From assembly GCA_964496245.1 (NCBI GenBank), contig CAZBZG010000179.1:1-9859 (forward strand): a DNA stretch of 9,859 bases, in the 5' to 3' direction. Every line of letters starts with the position of its first letter. The first letter of the stretch is position 1. Position numbers and translations under genes: made by a program. Source of the DNA: CAZBZG01 sp964496245 (GTDB lineage Bacteria; Planctomycetota; SZUA-567). Shown here piece after piece: positions 1 through 6,147 of this stretch. A model generated the notes under the pieces. That model was given only the letters and a program-made list of their open reading frames with translations, was not told the origin of the DNA and ran no database searches.

Positions 1-1
1 C

Positions 2-1174
2 ATCCACGTGCCCATCTTCGAAGTCACCGAGCTCTTCAGCCGCTCCATCGGCGAGACCACAGACATCGTGCAGAAGGAGATGTACACCTTCGCCCCCGGC
101 TCGGAACGCCTGACCCTCCGGCCCGAGGGCACGGCCGGCGTGGTACGCGCGTTCCTCCAGCACAACCTCCACAAGCAGGCCGGGCTCACCAAGCTCTGGT
201 ACGCCGGGCCCATGTTCCGCCGGGAACGGCCCCAGAAGGGCCGGCAGCGTCAGTTCCACCAGGTAGGCGTGGAAGCCATCGGCGCCATGGACCCCCTGCT
301 CGACGCCGAGGTCGCGGCTCTGGGGATGGACTACTACGCTGCGCTCGGCATCACCGGTACGCGGCTGCGCCTGAACTCGATCGGCTGCCCGGCGTCCGCC
401 TGCCGGCCCGCCTACCGCGAGCGGCTCCGCCAGGCCATCGAGCCCCGACTGGACGAGCTCTGCCAGAACTGCCAGAAGCGGTTCGAGCGGAACATCCTCC
501 GCATCCTCGACTGCAAGAATGAACGCTGCCGCAGCGTGGTGCAGGACCTTCCCCGAAGCCACGAACACCTCTGCACCGACTGCGCCGAGCACTTCGCCGT
601 GGTGCGCGCGGCCCTGGACGATCAGGGCGTGGCTTATGACGTAGACGGCACGCTCGTGCGCGGGCTGGACTATTACACGCGCACGGTCTTCGAGTACACG
701 CACGCAGCCCTGGGCGCCCAGGACGCCATCGGCGGCGGCGGTCGGTACGACGGCCTCGTGGAGGCGTTGGGCGGGCCGTCCCTCCCCGCGGTCGGCTTCG
801 CCCTGGGCGTGGAACGTATCCTGATTGCGCTCAAGGCCCAGGAGGTGGCGGCACCAACGGAAGGCCTGCAGGTCTACGGCGTGGCCCACGGGGCGGCGTG
901 CCGCCGGGCCATGGCGCGGCTGATCGCGGCCGTGCGGCAGGCCGGCTGGCGGGCGGATATGGATTACGAGGATCGCTCGTTCAAGGCCCAGCTGCGCACG
1001 GCCAACAAGACGGGCGCGGCCGTGGCCTTGATCCTCGGCGACCGCGAGCTCGAAGCGAACGAGGTGGCGCTCAAGGATATGGCGGCCGGCGGCGAGCAGA
1101 CCACCGTGCCGATGGACGAGGTGACGGCCGCGATGAAGAAGCAGCTGCAGCGGCTTGACAAGGAGACCGGATGA
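2..1174 (+). CDS. hisS: Histidyl-tRNA synthetase, 3' part (5' end outside window)
   Basis: Class II aminoacyl-tRNA synthetase that charges tRNA-His in the cytoplasm. The reading frame is open from the first complete codon, so the start lies upstream. The GTG at position 8 is an internal Val in the motif 1 region (VPIFEVTELFSRSIGETTDI). Counting from that Val: ATP-site segment LTLRPEGT (35-42), motif 2 MFRRERPQKGRQRQFHQ (69-85), histidine-binding LVRGLDYYTRTVFEY (216-230), the glycine-rich IGGGGRYDGL (241-250), motif 3 VGFALGVERIL (262-272), then a C-terminal anticodon-binding domain with EDRSFKAQLRTANK (321-334). The insertion domain has four cysteine pairs (127/132, 152/155, 169/174, 189/192), a pattern I recall from clostridial-type HisRS. 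The stop TGA overlaps the ATG of the next gene, so the two are probably translationally coupled. Only about 30-40 N-terminal residues should be missing. Identification is near certain. Confidence 0.97.
   Translation: MHVPIFEVTELFSRSIGETTDIVQKEMYTFAPGSERLTLRPEGTAGVVRAFLQHNLHKQAGLTKLWYAGPMFRRERPQKGRQRQFHQVGVEAIGAMDPLLDAEVAALGMDYYAALGITGTRLRLNSIGCPASACRPAYRERLRQAIEPRLDELCQNCQKRFERNILRILDCKNERCRSVVQDLPRSHEHLCTDCAEHFAVVRAALDDQGVAYDVDGTLVRGLDYYTRTVFEYTHAALGAQDAIGGGGRYDGLVEALGGPSLPAVGFALGVERILIALKAQEVAAPTEGLQVYGVAHGAACRRAMARLIAAVRQAGWRADMDYEDRSFKAQLRTANKTGAAVALILGDRELEANEVALKDMAAGGEQTTVPMDEVTAAMKKQLQRLDKETG
1160..1166 (+). promoter_or_regulatory. Shine-Dalgarno of the AsmA-like gene, inside hisS
   Basis: AAGGAGA lies 4-5 bases before the ATG at 1171 and inside the last hisS codons. 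It supports the overlapping start and translation coupled to hisS. Confidence 0.7.
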
Positions 1175-1932
1175 AAACGATCAAGAAGCTGGTGGTGGTG
1201 GTGGTGATTCTATTCGTGGTGGCGGTGGTGGCTGTGGTGATCGGCGGAGGATACTGGCTGAACGACGCGGCCAAGGCGGGGATCGAGCGCGTGGGGCCCG
1301 AGGTCACGGGCACGCCCGTGCAAGTGGGATCCGTAAGCCTGTCCCCGTTTTCGGGGAGCGGCTCGCTCACCGGGCTCGTGATCGCCAACCCCGAAGGCTA
1401 TAAGACCGACGGGGCCATCAAGGTCGGGCACGCTTCGGTCAAGATCGAACTCGGAAGTCTGCTTGAGGATGTGATCGTGATCCCCGAAATCATCGTGGAC
1501 GGGGCGGAACTCACCTACGAGCTCGGCGGCAAGGGATCGAACATCGGCGCCATCCAGAAGCACATCAATGAGGTCCTGGGCGCCGAGCCCTCCGAGGGCG
1601 AGACCAAAGTCATCATCGACAAGTTCAAGCTGACGAGCGCCACCGTGCGGGTGAGCGCATCGCTTCTCAAGGGCAAGGCCAAGACCTTCTCCATGCCCGA
1701 CATCGAGCTCACGGACATCGGCCGCAAGTCTGGCGGGGAGACCGTCTCCGAGGCGGCGGCACAGGTCCTTCAGCCCATTACGCAGGGGGCGCTCAAGACC
1801 GTGCTCGAGCAGGGCATCAAGGTTCCGGACGCCGACGTCCTCAAGAAGAGAACCCTGAAGACGATCGACGAGAAGGTGGAGGAAATGAAGAAGCCGATCG
1901 ACAAGCTCAAGGGCCTGCTCAATCGGGAGTGA
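1171..1932 (+). CDS. Membrane-anchored AsmA/DUF748-like envelope protein
   Basis: A 253-residue protein. Residues 1-6 are basic (MKTIKK), followed by a very Val-rich hydrophobic segment at 7-28 that reads as an uncleaved signal anchor. The rest should then be outside the membrane. Residues 45-130 resemble the N-terminal repeat of AsmA/DUF748-type proteins: GTPVQVGSVSLSPFSGSGSLTGL (48-70), then a NPEGY element (73-77) and alternating beta-like stretches (KVGHASVKIELGSLL). AsmA-superfamily proteins work at the envelope, often in lipid transport or outer-membrane homeostasis. This one is much shorter than true AsmA and may be a one-module version. Residues 190-250 are charged and helical. The start is fixed by the AAGGAGA site and the ATGA overlap with hisS. 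Family assignment is by eye and moderate; the specific function is unknown. Confidence 0.72.
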   Translation: MKTIKKLVVVVVILFVVAVVAVVIGGGYWLNDAAKAGIERVGPEVTGTPVQVGSVSLSPFSGSGSLTGLVIANPEGYKTDGAIKVGHASVKIELGSLLEDVIVIPEIIVDGAELTYELGGKGSNIGAIQKHINEVLGAEPSEGETKVIIDKFKLTSATVRVSASLLKGKAKTFSMPDIELTDIGRKSGGETVSEAAAQVLQPITQGALKTVLEQGIKVPDADVLKKRTLKTIDEKVEEMKKPIDKLKGLLNRE

Positions 1933-1998
1933 CAGCCGGAGCCGTGATCCGCGCCGACGGCTTGCGCGTCGCCCACTTCATGCTCTGCGGAATCGTCC

Positions 1999-2760
1999 AT
2001 GAGCCGCAAGAAGCGCAACCAGGCCTACGTCGTCTGGCGCGGGCGCCAGCCCGGGGTCTACGGTTCGTGGGCCCAGTGCCAGGCGCAGGTGGAAGGCTTT
2101 TCGGGCGCCGCCTACCAGGGCTTCCCCACCCGCAAGGAAGCCGAGGCCGCGTTTGCGGCCGACCGCAAGGTCGCGGACAAGGACGAGCGGCCGCGCAAGG
2201 GCCGCAAACAGCGCGGCCGCGACAAGAATCCGCTGGTCCTCCACGTGCCGGCCAGGTCCAAGGCCCCGCACAAACCCTTTCTCGAGCAGGGCGAGGTGGC
2301 CCTGTACACCGACGGCGGGGCGCTCGGCAATCCCGGTCCGGGCGGCTACGGCGCGGTGCTGCTCTTCGGCGACAAGCGCAAGGAACTCTCCGCCGGCTTC
2401 CGGCGCACCACGAACAACCGCATGGAGCTCATGGGCTGGATCGCCGGCCTCGCGGCGCTCAAGAAGCCTTCGCGCATAGCCCTCTTCAGCGACTCCCGGT
2501 ACGTGGGCGACGCCTACACCCAGGGCTGGGCCAAGAAGTGGCGGGTCAAGGGCTGGAAGCGGGCCAACGATGAGCCCGCCAAGAACGCCGACCTCTGGGC
2601 CGAACTTCTCGCCCTGCTCGAGACGCATCACGTGCGCTTCGGCTGGGTGCCCGGCCACGCGGGCGTGCCCGAGAACGAGCGCTGCGATGAACTCGCCGCG
2701 GCAGCGGCCAAGGCCGCGGACCTGGGCGTGGACACGAACTACGAGCGCGGGGTGACGTAG
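1999..2760 (+). CDS. rnhA: Ribonuclease HI with N-terminal hybrid-binding domain
   Basis: Endonuclease that cuts the RNA strand of RNA:DNA hybrids (primers, R-loops) in the cytoplasm. Residues 8-55 form an RNase H1 N-terminal (caulimovirus viroplasmin-type) hybrid-binding domain: AYVVWRGRQPGVYGSW, then VEGFSGAAYQGF. A strongly basic linker follows (about 55-95, with KDERPRKGRKQRGRDK). The catalytic domain spans about 98-240 and has the full metal-binding set: D105 in YTDGGALGNPGPGGYGAV, E143 in NRMEL, D165 in FSDSRYV, D230 in NERCDELA, plus the loop His H220 in WVPGHAG. These match E. coli D10, E48, D70, D134 and H124. ATG 1999 is the first in-frame start after a TGA at 1945. No strong Shine-Dalgarno is visible (weak GCGGA before the start). 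It lies 66 bp after the AsmA-like gene on the same strand, so probably in one transcript. Function is certain. Confidence 0.95.
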   Translation: MSRKKRNQAYVVWRGRQPGVYGSWAQCQAQVEGFSGAAYQGFPTRKEAEAAFAADRKVADKDERPRKGRKQRGRDKNPLVLHVPARSKAPHKPFLEQGEVALYTDGGALGNPGPGGYGAVLLFGDKRKELSAGFRRTTNNRMELMGWIAGLAALKKPSRIALFSDSRYVGDAYTQGWAKKWRVKGWKRANDEPAKNADLWAELLALLETHHVRFGWVPGHAGVPENERCDELAAAAAKAADLGVDTNYERGVT

Positions 2761-2801
2761 CCGGCAGGTGCCGGGGATGCCAGGCCATGATGTGCCGGGA
2801 G

Positions 2802-2817
2802 GTCCTCCGCGGAGGAC
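2802..2817. terminator. Perfect 16-bp palindrome after rnhA (possible terminator or REP relative)
   Basis: GTCCTCCGCGGAGGAC is a perfect palindrome starting 42 bases after the rnhA stop, in the gap between convergent genes. There is no T-run, so classic Rho-independent termination is not supported. It is preceded by CGGGAG, recalling the head-plus-palindrome design of the repeats at the right end of the window, but without their four-base loop. Role uncertain. Confidence 0.35.
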
Positions 2818-2908
2818 GGCGGGATGAGCTGCGGCTCACGTGTGTTGTTGGCATTCCGCGCCAGCGCTGTCACGCGGCCGGGCTGGAGCTCGGCGTTCCC
2901 AACGGAGG

Positions 2909-2928
2909 GGAGCGCACCCCGGCGCTCC
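2909..2928. terminator. Hairpin after the M16 protease gene
   Basis: GGAGCGC (2909-2915) pairs with GCGCTCC (2922-2928) over a six-base loop, a GC-rich stem 34 bases beyond the stop of the - strand protease. No T-tract follows on either strand. It may stall transcription from both convergent operons or protect 3' ends. This and the palindrome at 2802-2817 are the only structures I see in the 2761-2962 gap. Confidence 0.35.
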
Positions 2929-2962
2929 GGCGTCGGAAGCGCCAGTACGAAGTCCGCCCACC

Positions 2963-5929
2963 CTACAGGTCGCTGATCGCGAGCGGCCTGTCCAGCGCCT
3001 TGTTCGCAGCCTCCAGCTTCTCCCGGCCGGAGAGCACGCAGGTGGCGGCCTGGGCGAAGGCGGGTGCGAGCACCTCGGCGCTGGCCCGGCGGATGTCGTC
3101 GGCCGTCAGACTGAGCAGGCGCTGGCGGAAGGCCTTGCGGAACGCGGGCGTCTCGCCGTTCAGGTCGCGCCCCAGGGCCGTGCCCGCGGCCTGCGGCGGG
3201 CGGATGGGACGGTCCTGGGCCTTGAGCGTGCCGATGACAGCCTGCTCCACGGCCGCGGGCGAGAGGTCCATGTCGGTGGCCACGTAATCGAAGACCCTGG
3301 CATAGGTGTCCAGCGTCTCCTGGATGCACGGATCGCGGTAGCTCGAGAAGGTGAACGTGCCGTTGGCCGGATGATAGCCCGCGTGCGCGCCGTACGCGCC
3401 GCGCTTGACACGGAGTTCGTTCCACAGGTGCCCGTAACTCAATTGCAGTCCGAGCAGCAGCAGGGCGGGCGCGTCCGGGTGATCGGCCTGGAGCGCGGGC
3501 AGGCCTGCAGCCACGAACGCCACGTTTGCGGGCGCGGCCACGGCTTCCCGGGTTCCCGCTTCCGGCGTGAAGTCGGACGATGCCTCCGGCACGTCTGCGC
3601 GCTCCAGTTCGCCGGTCAACCCTTGCAGCCACCCGCAGATCGTCTTCTGCTGCGGTTCGTCGGCCACGACGCTGGCAAAGAGCCGATCGCGCGCGAGCAC
3701 GAAACGCTGGATGCGCTGGAGCCGTTCCACGATCGCGTCCTGGTCGTTGTCGAAGCGTTCGGCCATGCGGTCGAACTGGCGCACCTGGGTGATGCCGCTG
3801 AAGCGCTCGGTCAGTTCGCCGTTGCGGGAGAGGTGCCGAAGCGCGTGGAGCATGGCGAAGTGGCTGCCGCCCGGGATGATGTGCGCGTGCCGGTGGACCC
3901 TGCCCTGCAGGATCACGTCCCGCAGCCGGTCGCGGTCCGTGAAGTCGGCGCGCAGCACCCGGTCGGAAAGCACCCCCAGCATGTCCTCCAGCTTGTGGTC
4001 GAGCGCCTTGATCTGCACGGAGAGGAACGGCTGCACGTGCTGCGCGTCATCCACCCGCCCGCCGGCGGACGCGCCCGCGTGCGTGCCGCCGCTGCAGGCC
4101 GCCTCCCGCTCGGCCAGGGCCGCGTAGTCGAGCCCGGCCGCCCCCATCTTGGTGAGGGCCCCGGCAAAGAGCGGCATCCAGTCGATCAGGTCTTCGTCCA
4201 GTCCCCGCAGGTCGAACGCGAGGTCGATGTAGTTGACGCCGTTGGCGAACAGATCGGTCAGAAGGCACGGCCGGCCGGCCACGGATTCCGTGCGCGTGGG
4301 AAGCTCGTACGGTTCGGGCGGCACGTCGCCGATCCCGAGGCGCGGGAGCGTGGCCAGATCTTCGGGCGTGTTCGGTTTGGACTGGAGCTCCCGCAACGCG
4401 GTCGCTTCCTTGCGGATTGCCTCGCGTTCGGCAGGACTCATCTGTTGCTTGCGTTCGTCCATGGCCGATCGAAAGGCGTCTTCCCGGCGGGCCATGTAGT
4501 CCTTGTCGGGCACGAAAGTGTGGACCGTGTAGTGCGGGTTCTCCGCGATCATGGTGCGGAGGCGGGCTTCGAGAAACCCGGGCTCCGCCTCCACACGCTT
4601 GCGCAGCTCGGCCAAATGCTCGTTGATCCGCAGGTTGTGGAGCGGATCGCCCTCGTACAGCCAGCTCTGGTAGACCCGGTCCATGAGCCGCAGGGGGTAC
4701 ATGCTGCCGATCTCGCACGCAGAGAGTTCGAGCCGGTGGAGCGCGGTCTCCACCTTGTCCTTGTCGAGCCCCTGGCGGGCGAGGTCGGCGCAAGTGGTCT
4801 TGACGAGATCTTCGATCTTGCCGGCGCGGTCGGCTTCCGACCCCTTGAGGCCCACGCTGAAGGCGGTATCGCGCTGGTGATGGTCGTAGCCGGAATGGGT
4901 CAGCTCCTCGCCGAGCTGGCTGTCGATCAGCGCCTTGCGCAGGGGCGAGGCCGCATGGCCGAAAAGGTAGTACTCCAACACCTGCATGGCTAGCGTGTCC
5001 ACGGCATCGCGAATGTCGTTCGCAAGAAACGTCAGAACCACGGCCGTCTTGCGGGCGGGGTCCTCGTTCGGGCCGATGGGGTAGGACACGGTCTCGCGCC
5101 GGGGGGCGTCCCAGCGCGGCTGGTCGCTGATCTCGGTCTGTACGTCGAGCCGGTCGAAGGCTGCGAGGTAATGCCGGTCGAGGAGCTCCAGGGGCCCCGT
5201 CACATCGATGCTGCCGTAGAGCACGATCAAGCTGTTGGTCGGATGGTAGTAGGTGCGGTGGAACTGGACGAACTGGTCGTAGGTGAGCTCGGGGATGACA
5301 TCCGGATTGCCGCCCGAATCGCGGCCGTAGGCGTTGTCCGGACAGATGTCAGCCCCGATCTTGCGGCCGATGATGCCGTCGAGCGACGAATACGCGCCCT
5401 TCATCTCGTTGTAGACCACGCCGCTGATGGTGAGCGGGCTCTCCGGGTTCTCGGGATCGGCGAAGTCGAGGTGATGCCCTTCCTGCTTGAAGAACATCTC
5501 GGTGAGCTGCGGCCGGAAGACCGCGTCGCAGTAGACGCTCATGAGGTTGAGAAAGTCCTTCTGGTTCATGCTCGCGCACGGGTACACGGTCTTGTCCGGA
5601 TAGGTCATGGCATTCAGGAACGTGGCCAGGCTGATCTGCAGGAGCACGGCGAACGGATCCTTGACCGGATACTTCTGGGACCCGCAGAGCACGCTGTGCT
5701 CCAGGATGTGCGGCAGGCCCGTGTCGTCGGGCGGGGGCGTGCGGAAGGCCACGGCAAAGAGATTCTCCGGGTCGTCGGTCTGGAGGTGCAGGAGCCGCGC
5801 CCCGCTCTTCTCGTGGCGGAACTGCTGGGCCACCACCCGCAGGTCGGGCAGCGGCATGACGTCCGTGACCGTGAACCCGCGCAGGTTCTGGCCGGGACTG
5901 AACGAAACGGTCGGGTGCTTGGCGCTCAT
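2963..5929 (-). CDS. M16C (PreP-like, presequence-protease family) zinc metalloprotease
   Basis: A 988-residue inverzincin-type peptidase. This family degrades short unfolded peptides inside a closed two-half chamber. The zinc motif HxxEH is HILEH at 74-78, and the distal zinc ligand is E175 in GVVYNEMKGAY. The 98-residue spacing from E77 to E175 equals that in human PITRM1 (E107 to E205). Other PreP signatures are LCGSQKYPVKDPF (81-93), FLNAMTYPDKTVYPCAS (104-120) and KQEGHHLDF (148-156). A helical linker (about 480-530) joins the halves. The catalytically silent C-terminal half keeps RGAYGAH (843-849) and SYRDP (863-867). Length fits PreP enzymes (about 970-1040). The ATG at 5929 has an AGGAGA site. 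A 52-codon upstream extension is open but would run across the promoter and is rejected. No signal peptide is seen, so it is probably cytoplasmic. It is transcribed alone and converges on rnhA. Family assignment is secure; the natural substrate is unknown. Confidence 0.93.
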   Translation of the reverse strand: MSAKHPTVSFSPGQNLRGFTVTDVMPLPDLRVVAQQFRHEKSGARLLHLQTDDPENLFAVAFRTPPPDDTGLPHILEHSVLCGSQKYPVKDPFAVLLQISLATFLNAMTYPDKTVYPCASMNQKDFLNLMSVYCDAVFRPQLTEMFFKQEGHHLDFADPENPESPLTISGVVYNEMKGAYSSLDGIIGRKIGADICPDNAYGRDSGGNPDVIPELTYDQFVQFHRTYYHPTNSLIVLYGSIDVTGPLELLDRHYLAAFDRLDVQTEISDQPRWDAPRRETVSYPIGPNEDPARKTAVVLTFLANDIRDAVDTLAMQVLEYYLFGHAASPLRKALIDSQLGEELTHSGYDHHQRDTAFSVGLKGSEADRAGKIEDLVKTTCADLARQGLDKDKVETALHRLELSACEIGSMYPLRLMDRVYQSWLYEGDPLHNLRINEHLAELRKRVEAEPGFLEARLRTMIAENPHYTVHTFVPDKDYMARREDAFRSAMDERKQQMSPAEREAIRKEATALRELQSKPNTPEDLATLPRLGIGDVPPEPYELPTRTESVAGRPCLLTDLFANGVNYIDLAFDLRGLDEDLIDWMPLFAGALTKMGAAGLDYAALAEREAACSGGTHAGASAGGRVDDAQHVQPFLSVQIKALDHKLEDMLGVLSDRVLRADFTDRDRLRDVILQGRVHRHAHIIPGGSHFAMLHALRHLSRNGELTERFSGITQVRQFDRMAERFDNDQDAIVERLQRIQRFVLARDRLFASVVADEPQQKTICGWLQGLTGELERADVPEASSDFTPEAGTREAVAAPANVAFVAAGLPALQADHPDAPALLLLGLQLSYGHLWNELRVKRGAYGAHAGYHPANGTFTFSSYRDPCIQETLDTYARVFDYVATDMDLSPAAVEQAVIGTLKAQDRPIRPPQAAGTALGRDLNGETPAFRKAFRQRLLSLTADDIRRASAEVLAPAFAQAATCVLSGREKLEAANKALDRPLAISDL

Positions 5930-5937
5930 GGGCGTGG

Positions 5938-5943
5938 TCTCCT
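5938..5943 (-). promoter_or_regulatory. Shine-Dalgarno fixing the start of the M16 protease
   Basis: On the - strand AGGAGA lies eight bases before the ATG at 5929. It selects this start over an upstream in-frame ATG at 6085. Confidence 0.7.
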
Positions 5944-6010
5944 GGGAACGGATGCGGATGGTACGGCCACGGGCGAAACGCGCGGACGCGTCCCGCCCGG
6001 TGCGGCGTGC

Positions 6011-6038
6011 ATTATAGGCCGACCAGCGGGAATGGCAA
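6011..6038 (-). promoter_or_regulatory. Sigma-70-type promoter of the M16 protease
   Basis: On the - strand TTGCCA (-35, 6033-6038) and a perfect TATAAT (-10, 6011-6016) are separated by 16 bases. In such G+C-rich DNA an exact TATAAT with a good -35 box is unlikely by chance. The predicted start near 6004 gives a leader of about 75 bases before the ATG at 5929. This makes the protease a separate transcription unit from the sigma/DUF4349 operon upstream. Confidence 0.72.
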
Positions 6039-6073
6039 GGGAGGAAGGACGGGGGCAGAAGGATGCAGTACCA

Positions 6074-6142
6074 CGCGTGGGGCAAGCCCCACCCTACGTC
6101 CCCCGTGAAAAGTGTGCCGTAGGGTGGGCTTCAGCCCACGCG
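6074..6142. repeat. REP-like inverted doublet (GTAG head), 3' of the DUF4349 gene
   Basis: Two 25-base units face each other across a 19-base spacer. The left unit (6074-6098) reads on the - strand as head CGTAGGG, then stem GTGGGGC, loop TT, stem GCCCCAC. The right unit (6118-6142) reads on the + strand as the same head, stem GTGGGC, loop TTCA, stem GCCCAC. Both end in ACGCG. Each unit folds alone, and the two arms can also pair with each other. A GTAG (or GGAG) tetranucleotide before a palindrome is the hallmark of REP elements mobilised by RAYT (TnpA_REP) transposases; none is encoded here. The doublet starts five bases beyond the stop of the - strand DUF4349 gene and may end or stabilise that mRNA. 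Confidence 0.75.
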
Positions 6143-6147
6143 TTGAT

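Noticed and set aside
8..10. GTG at position 8 as the hisS start
   Set aside because: It falls inside the motif 1 region. The frame is open to the window edge, and a true HisRS has additional N-terminal residues before this point.
2840..4993. 717-codon open frame on the + strand opposite the M16 protease
   Set aside because: Its sequence has no family resemblance and mirrors a protease gene whose catalytic motifs are all present on the - strand. Long antisense frames are common in G+C-rich genes.
5930..6085. 52-residue N-terminal extension of the M16 protease as a targeting peptide
   Set aside because: It would start upstream of a perfect TATAAT promoter, has no Shine-Dalgarno, and its sequence runs into the REP doublet. 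The ATG at 5929 has a good ribosome site.
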